Shown here: positions 24,142-34,058 of the stretch, piece by piece
Position numbering within the stretch: the first letter of the stretch is position 1
Layout: each line of letters begins with the position of its first letter
Source of the DNA: Prototheca cutis
Taxonomy: Eukaryota; Chlorophyta; Trebouxiophyceae; Chlorellales; Chlorellaceae
Assembly (NCBI GenBank): GCA_002897115.2
Contig: BCIH01000001.1
Span: 1,151,008-1,215,007 of the forward strand
Length of the DNA: 64,000 nucleotides
Direction: 5' to 3'
The notes under the pieces: generated by a model
Told to the model about the DNA's origin: nothing
The model's database searches: none
The model's input: the letters and a program-made list of their open reading frames with translations, nothing else
Translations under genes and position numbers: made by a program

Positions 24142-25214
24142 TCAGAGATCCTTCTTGGCCACCATTTCTACCGTCGAGGTGCTGAGGCCGGTGCCTTCTG
24201 CGGCCTGGCGGCCTGCGGCTTCTATCCCATCGGCCTTGGCTTTGCCTAGGAAAGCCACCTCCTCGGCTGCCGCTTTGCCCTTTCCTTGCAGTGCCAGCAG
24301 CTTGCCCCGGAGCACATGCTTGTCTCGGTTGACCTTTTGAGGGTGGGAATGGGGAGCTGCTCGTGGAGCACCAGCACGCCATGGACGGCAGGCCAAGGGG
24401 CACCGCAGTTCCCATCTTTCCAAAGGACTCCCTAGGCACCGGAACTCACCCCAGCAGACCCCTTCATGACGCAACCGTCAGCAAGGCGCATCCAAGAGCA
24501 CCGGCAAGTACACATGCGACACCAACTGCCATAAAACACAGCTCACTGTGTAGACGACCCAGAGGACAGTCCATGCCGCGAGTGTGAACAGTGACAGCCA
24601 AAAGTTGCGTTCGTTGCGGTACTGTCGTGCGAGCAGCATCACCATGACGTTTGGGTCCCTCCGGTTGTCCAGCGAAGCCACATCCGCCTCGCTGTCGAGC
24701 ATGGGACCCACGCAAAAGGCCACAGAGGTGCCTGGGCGACGTGCAGTGATGGTGACAAAGTTGTTCCTGCGCCACCCGTCTCCGTTGCTGTTGCACAGCC
24801 AGCACCCCCGCATGGCAGCAAACTTCTTGGGACATCGCCCCTTTGACTTGTGTGGAGATGCACGGTGCGGTATTTTCGTGCCCCATTTCACGGACCCGAT
24901 TCCGCCACAGCGGCCTGCACAAACACACACATGGTCCCGCCGNCACAACACCCCCCCCCCCCAAACACACCTGCCACCAGGAGGGCAAAGTGCAGGACTT
25001 CTATTGGTCCCCGCACTTTTGCAATCAACAGGGTCTCTACACAGCGCAGTACGCCGCGTCTTACAGGCCTCGGGGCTGGCAGGGCCATGAGGGCGACCAG
25101 GACCACCGGGATGGGCAGCAGCACCCACGCCTCAAATCGCCACCAGGTAAGGCCCTGGCTCCCGCCCAGGACGTCGGGGGCAGCCCCCAGCGCCAAATCA
25201 TTGTCCCTTTCCAT
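24142..25214 (-). CDS. BAP31-like ER membrane protein
   Basis: Working model: exons 25214-24971, 24914-24547 and 24333-24142, 267 residues, all phases consistent. BAP31 proteins are three-helix ER proteins that help sort and export membrane proteins. The first exon has two hydrophobic segments (FEAWVLLPIPVVLVALMALP, then IEVLHFALLVAG). The second ends with NVMVMLLARQYRNERNFWLS and LFTLAAWTVLWVVYT, the BAP31 R-A-Q-R-N-x-x-I region plus helix 3. The last exon encodes an Ala/Lys/Glu coiled-coil tail (KLLALQGKGKAAAEEVAFLG) ending in VAKKDL, a dilysine-type ER retrieval motif being KKxx at the end. The middle (about residues 82-150) has four cysteines and does not look like BAP31, so extra introns may be hidden there. 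Start codon uncertain. Confidence 0.7.
24951..24962. repeat. Poly-C tract in BAP31-like intron 1
   Basis: Twelve C between CA-rich flanks; sense-strand G immediately after the GTGTGTTT donor. The intron is only 56 nt. Confidence 0.85.
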
Positions 25215-27794
25215 TTGCAAACCGAGGTAATAATATAGCAGACGGCTCGTTCAAGCCCTTTGCGCTGCTTCCGTCGCTTTCACCGCGTCTGGGCAGAAGC
25301 CTTCCGTGGATCAGACGGGGCCAGCAAAAATGCGCCGCTTCCCTCCGGCTTCCCGCTGGGATTGGTAGCTGCCAGAATTCCAGCGCGCCATCCAGTCTCA
25401 TCAATGTCGCCTCACAATCCCCCCATTGTTCATGACAAACATTGTAAGCCTATGCTTCGGACAGATGTAACCGATCATGCCAGTTTTTTGTACCGTCGTT
25501 TTGCTAGGTACACACATGCAGGAAGGCCACGCCGGCCAAATGGGAACAAGTGGCGCAATCCCCCCTCACCCGCCCATCCAAATACACGCAGACAGGATTC
25601 TGCACGCAGTCACTTGCCTCGGACAATCATCCTCGTGCAGTTGTAACGAGCCCCCCCATCCCTTCCAGGAGGCAGCGGAGCACTGGCTGAGGTGAGGCGT
25701 CGAGGTGGAAGGCGGGGCTCCCTAAGCTCCCTGCGCAAATGCATGCAATGTGCATCTCGGGCACAGAGCCTATCGCCGCTGGCGTCACCTGAACCCATGT
25801 GGCAGATCTGCCGGAGTGAGTCAAGACTGTTGCTTTCAGGGGTATCGCATCGGAACTCCTGGGATGGCTCGTTCTGGAGTGGGTGGCTTGCCTGAAGCAG
25901 TGGCGTAACCTGTTCATTCAAATAATCCGACAGCAATGCCAATACTCGGTCTAAGAAGCACCGGTCTTGACTGGATGTCAAATCCAAGGAGAGTGCGATG
26001 GCAATAACCTGAGCAACTTTGGGCCTCAGTGGTACCAGCTGCTATGCCCGCCCTGATCATAGATCGGCCCCATGCTGAGCCTTCTTCAACTCTCTGGCCG
26101 CATGTTTGCTGCCTTGGATTGTCAGCTAAACAGTGTAACGAAATGAACATCCATAAATAAGACAAGAAGTCCACCTGGGCAGAGGGTACCTTGCTGTGGG
26201 TTCCCCCACGCCCCTGTCAGGCCCATCGGCCACTGCGCCGTCACCTGATAACTCTAGTGCATTCCCACTTCGCCCTGGAATGTATATTCTCAACCTTAGG
26301 AGCAGTCCTCTAAAGCTCCTNAGATCCTTTCTTGTCGTGGCAGGCGACGAGGTTGGTGCAAAGCCGGAACCCAGCTTCGACGTACATGTGCCAGAGTTTT
26401 GACGACCATCCATCATGTTTCAGCCGCGCCACACCATCCCGAGCCCATGAACGTGTGTTTGCATTGGCTGTAATGAGCCATGCCGGGNAGGATTCGAGTC
26501 CTGGGCTGGAACAAAACCAAACCAATGGGGACGCCACGTCAGGCACGTGCTTCNCCGATGCGCTCAGCCCCTTCGCCAGAAAATACATTGATTATTGATT
26601 TTTACCAATACCGGCACAACAAACTACCAGCTTCTTTTGCAAAAAATGGTCTGNATAGACATAAAACAGACGTCAATCGTCACTCGCAACTGAAATCGCA
26701 CGGGGCGCACTCGAACGTGGACGTCGACCATCCCGAAGAGGGACCTGGAAGCCTACGCCGCGCCGTCGTCCGTTGCGTGCATCCAAGACCATCGCCATGA
26801 AGGGAGTGTGGACTGACTCTTACTGGCACCTCCCGNAGGCGTCCGAGGTCAGCTCGTGGTCCCTGTGGTCTGACTCAAAGGTACCGGCGCAGCTGCCTTG
26901 GGGTGGCCGTGNAGACTCGTTCGGAGCCAACGGCAGCATGCTCCTTCCGCGAAGTGGATCCTGGCGATGGTGGCAGTGAAAACTCGCATGACATGCTTGT
27001 CGACCATCTTTCCTCGCAGACGAGCGCCCCTGCTGCGGCGGAGAGCGAGTGCTCGGTATGGTCGTCCCTCGTGTCCTACCTGTCTGCACAGGAGAAGAGG
27101 GCTCTCTCCTGCGCGGCAAACCCCATGACGTCCGTGCAGCACGCGGATGCCGAGGCATCTTTTGTCATCGGGATGTCCATGCTTTCGGTCCGCTGATGTC
27201 CAGCGCGGCTAGACATGCAGTTTCTGATCCCAGCGGTTGCTGCCACTCCCCCTCCCACCCGACCNCCCAAGACCTTTTGAGTGCTCGATTGAAGAATCGC
27301 TTTGTCCCCAACCCAGGTCAAACTTTCTGTTCTCGTAGACGACATGCATGATTCAGCCCCATTTTTTTGATATTTAAACCGAGTGTGCCTGCATTCTAGG
27401 CCCGTTGTGCCCCTGAATCTGGGCTTTCCTGTACCATAAACTGTGGCGGCATGCACCGACTGGATGTGTGCCGTTTTGCTTGTGAGCGGCTGGGACTTTG
27501 CCATCTTACCTGGCGCCGAGGCTCTCTTGTCACACACTGCATCTCCCGATGACATGATTCGTCCTGCCACAGAACCCTGACACATTTCCGTGGCCCCATT
27601 TTCCTNACTATNTTTTCTTGATGTAGAATGTNTGGTCTCCCATTGCCAAGCAGACCAGTTTGGGGTTGGGTGTGAGGCAGTTGCACCCAGCCGGGCTGTG
27701 ACATTGGTTGCCGAGGTGCCCTGCGGACAGTGGGTCGTGCGCGGCGCTCCTTGTAGCATCGCAGAGCGGCAACCTCCTTTGCCTCACAAACGGC
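25215..27794. other. Gene-poor region without a confident gene
   Basis: About 2.6 kb, visibly less G+C-rich than its surroundings over long parts (for example 25390-25560 and 26570-26700) and with several single Ns. Open stretches include 25985-25610 (minus, 124 residues, opening MDLTSSQDRCFLDRVLALL), 26903-27196 (plus) and 27759-27076 (minus). None has a domain I recognise. It may hold old mobile-element debris, untranslated sequence, or a lineage-specific gene. Confidence 0.35.
26903..27196 (+). CDS. Unrecognised ORF, possible 3' exon
   Basis: An open frame without an ATG at its first codon ends at TGA 27194-27196. The useful part reads FREVDPGDGGSENSHDML, then VWSSLVSYLSAQEKRALSCA and FVIGMSMLSVR. 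Composition is balanced and codons end mostly in G or C as in the confirmed genes nearby, which is the only support. It may be the last exon of a gene starting near 26798, but the 35-nt stretch between the two frames is too short for a normal intron. Confidence 0.2.
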   Translation: MAVXTRSEPTAACSFREVDPGDGGSENSHDMLVDHLSSQTSAPAAAESECSVWSSLVSYLSAQEKRALSCAANPMTSVQHADAEASFVIGMSMLSVR

Positions 27795-29584
27795 CTATGC
27801 CTCGTATCCAAACGCCTCAAAGTAGCCGTGCCATCGCTCGGCCACTATGCGCTTCATCTCGGGGGCCAGACTGCTTGGTGGATTTGCGGTGGGGGGCCGG
27901 GGTGGGGTTCGGGGGTAGGCGTCCTGGTCAGGCGGTGGCCAAACCTGGAAGGCTCTGGCCAGCTGCTGCATGCACGAGGACTTGCACAACGGGCTCCCAA
28001 CCCCAGCACACACAGAAAGGTGGCCAACCTGGAAAAGGAATTCTTCTTAAAGTCGGCCAGGCTGCCGCAGTAGGCCCGGACGCCCGGCTCGAGCGCGNCA
28101 AACCGCTCTGACCAGCCAAACTGGCCGTAGATACGCCGCAGCGTTCCGACGGGGTCCCCATCAAGTTCCTGGAAGCTCAGCTCCATCAGGTTTCCTGTGT
28201 GGGACGTTTCAGTGGGTGCGGCTATCGTTCTCGCCGGTGATGGGTGTGGGAGACGAGGGGCGAAAACAGAGGAGGAGAAGCTGTGTGACCGACCGCGGGT
28301 TGAGGCCGGGCAATGTGCGGACCATGAACGCAACAGTATAACCAACAACCATCGCAGCACCTGTAGGTATGAGGCGCTTGCCCTCCTGGTAGGTGTCGTG
28401 CAGCAGTTCAAACTGGTCCAACACAAAGTCAGTGACATCGCCGGCCGTCATGCGCTGCAGCGCGGTGTACACGTAATAGCTGTCCGCCATGTGTGCCGCN
28501 GACCGGAACACCTGTCNTNGTCGTGTGTTTCGGGTGAGGGGTGTGTGGTCGTAGGGAGAGAGGAGGGTTAAGAAGCTGGGGGAACCTTGAGCGATGTCCT
28601 GTTCCTATGTCTCCCCCCCTCTTCCTCACACACACAATAACAAGAGAACCCCCCGCCCCCAGGACGTAAACACAGAGCGTACATCATAGGGGTGGCGGTG
28701 GATGTAGAGGAAGCGTGCCCGGGGGAAGAGCTTGAGCAGCAGGGGAATGCGGGCGGTGTGGACCGGCGACTTGATGAGCAGGGGCTTTGGTTTCGGGGCC
28801 CCCGCACGGAGGGTAACTTTCTTCAAAAACCAGGTGAATGCGTTGAGCCACGTTGCACGATCGGCATCGCTGCAGCGTTCAAGTGTGAAGTAGTCCCAGA
28901 ACCTGCGCTGGTCACGCATGAACACCAGGGGCATGTAGGGCGACACACCACCCGTCGCAGCGCACACGGCAATCTCGTCCTCGGCCGGCGTGCCAAAGCT
29001 GAGGGCCATGGAGTCCATGGGCCGAGTGGCGTCCAGCAGCGGTGCCGCGGCCGCCGCCAGACCGGGGCCCAGGGAGAGAAACGACGAGGGGAACCCTGCC
29101 GCCAGGGTATCCGCCCAGGCAAAGGCGCTATCCAGACTCAGCAGGTTGTGGAGGTGCGTGGTGCCCGTTCGTGGGTGGCCTAGGATGAACACGGGTTCGG
29201 GGTGCAGCGTNGTGTTTCGCACTGCCCGTCGCCACAGCAGCTGGTCGGGGAGGGCCAGCAGGCTGTTGAACCCNGCAAGCAGCGTCAGGAACAGGACACG
29301 AGGGAGGTAGGGCCACCAGTCGATCTCACGGCCGTGTCGCCACAGGAGACAGAGCCAGGCGGGCAGCGTGANGCCTGTGAGGGAAGAGGAGGTAATACTG
29401 GCAGTGCGATGTGTGTATGGTACTTGTCTCACAGCTGCTAGCCGCNCTCCTGCACAGCATGTATCCCCCACATCAGTCTCCAGGTGATATTACCGCTCAG
29501 CATGTGGTTCTTGACGGCAAAGGTGTGCTTGTGGGTGAGTTCGACCANNGGCCTAGGGGCCCCTGTGGCCCCAGGCTCTGCCAT
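27795..29584 (-). CDS. Sulfotransferase-family protein (membrane-type, PAPS-binding)
   Basis: Exons: 29584-29433 (tentative), 29374-28683, 28511-28361, 28194-28029 and 27870-27795. Sulfotransferases move sulfate from PAPS to sugars, lipids or other acceptors; the hydrophobic N-terminal segments suggest a Golgi or ER enzyme. Key motifs: VFILGHPRTGTTHLHNLL is the 5'-phosphosulfate-binding loop, and LLIKSPVHTARIPLLLKLFP with FLYIHRHPYDVFRSA gives the 3'-phosphate-binding Arg/Ser region. The C-terminus MKRIVAERWHGYFEAFGYEA closes the domain. The first exon (MAEPGATGAPR, VKNHMLSGNITWRLMWG) matches the family's N-terminal helix, but its junction works only if the N at 29446 is a spurious base, leaving a GTGAGA donor at 29432. 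Nearest relatives are bacterial/algal Sulfotransfer_3 proteins; acceptor unknown. Confidence 0.82.
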
Positions 29585-29973
29585 GGGAAGCCCAACGGGC
29601 CTCCCGGAGCACACCAACTGGGACGGGGACTGGCAGCCGCCCAATTCCCTACATGATCATCGCAATCCCGCAATCCAAAATTTATATCTATCTGACAAGC
29701 ATGCAAATATATTGCCCGATGGGTGATCTGGACCGCGGATGTGGCACCGGGCCTCAGAGCGCATACCGGAAGGGTGTGAAAGTGTGCAAGTGAAAGAAAG
29801 ATCACCCCCAGGATTCGGGGACTTGCGAAGAAGCTGGTCACCGGGGCTCTTGTCATGTCGGGGGTTAAGATGATCTTTGTCCAAACTTCCAGCTGCATTC
29901 TCGCACGCTCTCGGCAACATTAAATAGTAATTGCATTTGGAAATTCTTGTGAATTGCATGCGAGCTGGGCACC
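29585..29973. other. Divergent spacer, sulfotransferase and ARM-repeat gene
   Basis: About 390 bases between head-to-head starts. Moderately A+T-rich near 29650-29710 and 29920-29950. Presumed promoters; no specific site seen. Confidence 0.45.
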
Positions 29974-31841
29974 ATGCGAAACCTTGCGAGGATGGGGAGA
30001 TGGTGGCGGGCGGCGTGTCATGCCTCCCATGCCTGGTCCAGGTCTGGGCCCCTGGCCAGCCCAGCGCTGCCTCCACCAGCAGAAGCCCGACACTCCACAG
30101 CATGGTGGCGGCTAGGAGCTGCAGCCCTGCTGGCCTTGCCCAGTGCTGCTCTGGCCAGGGCTCCCACACAGGCAGAGTTTGAGCGGGAGCAGATCAGGGA
30201 TGCGGGACGGGACCTTCACTCCGTCAGCGCCGCCAACCGCGAGGCGGCGGTCGCACAGCTGTCCAAGTATGCCAGGGATCCGGGTCAGCGNGCCGCCATC
30301 CTGGAGGCGGGGGCCGTGACGGCACTGATGGACATTGCCCGTGACCCGACCGGCGCCACACAGGCCAGTTCGTGAACCGGCTTGCTTGCACTCCCGGGGT
30401 CGTGACCATTGCATCAAAGCACTGCTGCCCTTGCTTTCCTTCCATGACACAATCCCACGGTGCGCATTCAACCGGGGCACACTGTCACACGACATCAAGA
30501 CACCCCGTGAAACAGGTTCGCGAGATTGCACTCGGGTTGCTGGCGGATCTGCTGGCCGAACCCGCAGCCCACGCCAGGGTACTCCAGTCCCCAGAATTTC
30601 TAGCCGAACTCCTGGCAGTCCTGCAGGCGCGTTGCTGGGTGTGCATGGCCTTTTGCCACTTGTACNTGCGTGTGTGTTGGACCAACGTCACTTCAACATA
30701 CCAAGCCCAATGCCCTCAGGGCCAGGAAGATTGGACCCGAGGCTCTGCCGGCGGCGCAGTGGGTCGCTCCCACGCAGCACGGTGCCTGGAAAACCTGCTT
30801 GCGGGCGCGGAACGGCACGCGGCGCTGTTNGCGGTCCCTGGCCTGGTGCCCGGCCTGCTGGCCCGGGCCGCGGCNTGCGCCGAGGAAAGCGCGGAAAAAG
30901 GCGACACGTACGCGAGCTTGGCTGCGGCACCCGGCACGCTGAGCGCGCTGGGGTCGGTGGAGGAGCAGCGTGCACTGGCAGCCGCTATGTATGGACTGGC
31001 TGGNTCGGCCGCGGGCGCCGACACGCTCGTGGCCGCGCCGGGNGCGCTGCGGGCGCTGGCTCGCTGGGTCGTGGCGCCNGATCCCTGTCTCCAGCGTGCG
31101 GGAGCGGGCGCGCTGGCCCGGGCGATTGGCACGGGACCCCAGCAGGCCGCNGCCGTCGCCGCCAAGGGAGCGCTGCCGGCGCTGATGGCCGCGCTCGTGG
31201 CTGCAGACCCGCAAGCGCGCTGCTTTGGGGCAGCGGCGGTGGCNAAGGTTGCCAGCTTTGGCGGCCAACCCGCGGCCAGGCTGGCGGCCGAACCTGCGCT
31301 GGGTCCCGCNCTGATTGCCTGCATCACAATATCTGATACTGGCGGTGGCGGTGTCCATGAGGATGCTGCGGTGGCGGCGCGGGGTAATGGCGGCGTAGGC
31401 TNCGCGGCCAGTGGACATGCCACAGCGGCCACTCGTAGTCACNATCCCCAACAACTCACCGCCGTTTCGGCNAGCGAGGTGATGGCCGCGGCGGCCCAGG
31501 AGATGGGCATCGCCACACCTGCGGCCCCGACAGCCATGTCCCTCTCGCAGGAGGAGGCCGGAGCGGGCACGGGGCCAGCGGCGGTGGCTGGGTGGGACAT
31601 GGTTGCGGCAGCTGCAGCCACGGCCATCGGCGGCGGCGAGCTGTCGGAGAGCGTGCGCCGTGGGGTGGAGCGCTGCGGGCTCAAGGCTGTGGCTGCCGCT
31701 GCGCTGGAGCCGCAGTTGGCAGCCACGCTGCGGGCGGCAGGTGTGGACCGGGTGCTGCGGTCCGAGCTGGAAAGCGGGGCGCTGCAGGGCGAGGCGGCCA
31801 TGCTGGCCCGCCAGGCCCTCCACGCGCTTGGCCGCGCCTGA
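29974..31841 (+). CDS. Armadillo-repeat protein with organelle/lumen-type leader
   Basis: Exons 29974-30363, 30516-30630 and 30760-31841 give 528 residues. The N-terminus is a long Arg/Ser/Ala region followed by RLGAAALLALPSAALARAPT, a hydrophobic segment with an A-x-A end. This two-part leader resembles thylakoid-lumen or inner-membrane-space targeting. The mature part is alpha-helical with ARM-like units: VREIALGLLADLLAE, HAARCLENLLAGAERHAALF, EQRALAAAMYGLA, LQRAGAGALARAIGTGP and QARCFGAAAV. No catalytic motif is present; a protein-binding scaffold role is inferred. Intron 1 needs a GC donor (CAG|GCCAGT) to keep frame. Intron 2 (GTTGCT donor) is the least certain join. At least ten single Ns fall in exon 3, all frame-neutral. 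Confidence 0.72.
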
Positions 31842-32342
31842 CGTGCACTGTCTTCAGTGCATGCAAGTCGGGCATCGTGGGATCATGAGGTACCTTTACT
31901 GAAATGGTTGTGTTGAAGACCNTGGGTTTGTCAAGATGCCTGGGATCTGTCGTGAGCAGGGTCGTGTGCCACCGGCTGTGCTGTCTCGTCGCCCGATGGT
32001 AGGACCGCAAGTCACACATAATTTGTTCCAATGTTTGGATNCGAGAAGAAATGTGGGTCATTTTTCTTCTGCATGCATTTCTGCACACCNTGGTGCATGT
32101 GGGTACTCTTTGTGCAGTGACCCCACCCCCTTGTGGGCATGTTCCAGATGGATGTGCTCCGGGACGCGAGTGCCTCCTCTGTAAAGGAATGAATGAATGA
32201 GTATTTTACTGGTGGGGGTTGTCAGCAGGATTCCCATGATGAAAATGCACCCTGNCCCAGAGTGCTCTGAGACCTGTACACGAACGGCAGAAATGATGAA
32301 ACTTTCTCGAGATTCGTCGACTCCCACCTGCACAGCAAGGGC
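31842..32342. other. Intergenic, no gene seen
   Basis: About 500 bases between the ARM-repeat gene and the second Fanzor-type zinc ribbon. Several Ns. No RuvC-like motif found in the plus frames. Confidence 0.35.
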
Positions 32343-32365
32343 ATGTTTTTTAAACAAAATGCCTG

Positions 32366-32678
32366 TTGGACCGCATTCCCTGGCCACGTCGCTCAGAGGA
32401 TGGGTTGGGTTCCTTCTTGGCAGCAGGTCAGGTCGTGCCCAACCCATGCCTGCACTGCAGAGAGCAGACGCCCGAGGTGGTGTGCCATCAGCTGGTGCTG
32501 CACCAACAAGGAGTGCCGGACCCCAAACAGCAAGCATCGTCTCTGGAACAGAGACTTGATGGCGTGTCTGAACATGAGGCACATCGTGCAGAGCCTGCGG
32601 AAGACCGGCGAGCGGCCGGAGTGCTTCCAGCACTGTAGTGCTGATGAATGTACATCCATCCATCCTGGGAGGTCATAG
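32366..32678 (+). pseudogene. Fanzor/TnpB-type zinc ribbon, frameshifted remnant 2
   Basis: Two overlapping plus frames carry the two halves of a zinc ribbon. One frame (from 32366) reads VPNPCLHCREQTPEV, with C-x-x-C at 32447-32458. The other (frame of 32343) reads CCTNKECRTPNSKHRLWNRD and then LMACLNMRHIVQSLRKTGER, PECF, ending at TAG 32676-32678. A one-base frame change between about 32480 and 32500 would join them. The C-x-x-C, C-x(3)-C, W-N-R-D-[hydrophobic]-x-A-x-x-N-M/I order matches the OrfB/TnpB/Fanzor C-terminus, whose NRD Asp is part of the RuvC site. The following R-H-I-x-x-x-L-x-x-T-G-x-R-P-x-x-F tail resembles remnant 1 at 9364-9594. The rest of a nuclease was not found nearby. 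Confidence 0.5.
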
Positions 32679-33112
32679 CCTTCCCAACTGGGGGTGGGAA
32701 CCCCGGGGTTCCTTCCCTTCCCTGGGAAGGGAAAGCAGCCCCGGAGGTGGTCCATCATTGAGGTGGTCCACCTTCCTATTGCCTTGCAGAGTGTGCAAAT
32801 TTTCGGCCATCAGTGATGCCCAGCAAACCCCNGGGTGATGTGACGCTGTGGCTGGCTGAGCTGGTTGGGTTAATTTTGCCCTGCATGGTAGTCGTGACGC
32901 CCCAAAGGCAGGCCAGCTTCACGCGCCTGGATCCGTGGGTATTCAAAACAGGGAATGTGATCACCCGTGTCTGCAGCGGTCGACAAGCAGCTCTTCGAGC
33001 TCATCATGCTTGGTCGACATCAGTGGCATCGCTTGATCTGTTTGTGCGTGGCGTGACGAGATAAAGGCCTGGACATCCGTCCTCGTCGTGCCAGGGCCTC
33101 NGTGGAGCGGCC
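32679..33112. other. Intergenic, RFC5 upstream region
   Basis: About 430 bases. Contains an inverted repeat near 32716-32742 (CTTCCCTTCCC facing GGGAAGGGAAAG). It should include the RFC5 promoter. No gene seen. Confidence 0.4.
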
Positions 33113-34019
33113 ATGGTCGCCACCAGCGACACGCCATGGAGCGAAAAGTACAGGCCCAAGACGCTGGATGAAGTNGCCTTCCACCAGGACATCATTGGAA
33201 CAAGTGAGGCGTCTTTAGTTGGTGTGGGATCGGTCTCTCTGGCTCTTCTTGGCGCTCTGTGGATTCTTGACAGGGGTTGTTAGTGGGGCCTAGACTNCGG
33301 GGGNCCAATCCCACAAGCTTTGCAGAACACCAATACCCACAGCAATCCCACGACGCTCGAGCTCTCCCCCTGTGCAGTCAAGAAGCTGGTGGAAGCCAAT
33401 CAGCTGCCCCACCTGCTGTTGTACGGTCCCCCCGGCACGGGCAAGACCTCCACCATCCTGGCACTGGCTCGTGAGCTCTATGGCCCCAACATGGGGAACA
33501 TGGTGCTGGANCTCAATGCCTCTGATGACCGTGGCATCTCCATCGTGCGCAATGAGATTCAGGACTTTGCGGGTACACGCAGCATCTTTAGGTTGGTTGG
33601 GTCAGTGGGTGGAATGCCTTGATTTGGGAGTGGCTGGCAAGGGCACTGTACCTGGCTGAGGGCTGGCACTGTCTTGGCACAATTGAAAGCCTTCTGTTGT
33701 TTGGAAAAGAAAGCTCTTGAACAACTCCACCACTGCTCCCTATACTTGCACAGCAACAAGTTCAAGTTGATCATCTTGGATGAATGTGATGCCATGACCC
33801 GTGACGCACAGATGGCCCTGCGCCGAGGTGGGCTGCCTGCTGTGATGCNGGGAGTTTTGTTGAAGGTCTGGGCTTGCGTTGACACTTGCACGGTAGGCAC
33901 ATTGTCGAGAAACGGGGTGTCTGCCTCTGGTTTGTCTGAAGGGAAAGGTTTTCTAACGATGATGCAGGGGCTCACGTGCCCTGAAGCTGATTCCTCACAT
34001 TCATGGGGCTGCGCGCCGC

Positions 34020-34058
<39 letters not shown>

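Noticed and set aside
26488..26510. GGATTCGAGTCCTGG resembling a tRNA B-box
   Set aside because: No A-box, anticodon arm or acceptor-stem pairing at the right distance.
27076..27759. 227-codon minus frame with a YGTGKPRFRG segment, briefly considered as a Fanzor RuvC part
   Set aside because: No catalytic Asp/Glu context, wrong strand and position relative to both zinc ribbons, and several N codons.
32716..32742. Inverted repeat near the second Fanzor remnant as a transposon end
   Set aside because: Short, purine/pyrimidine simple sequence with no matching partner on the other side.
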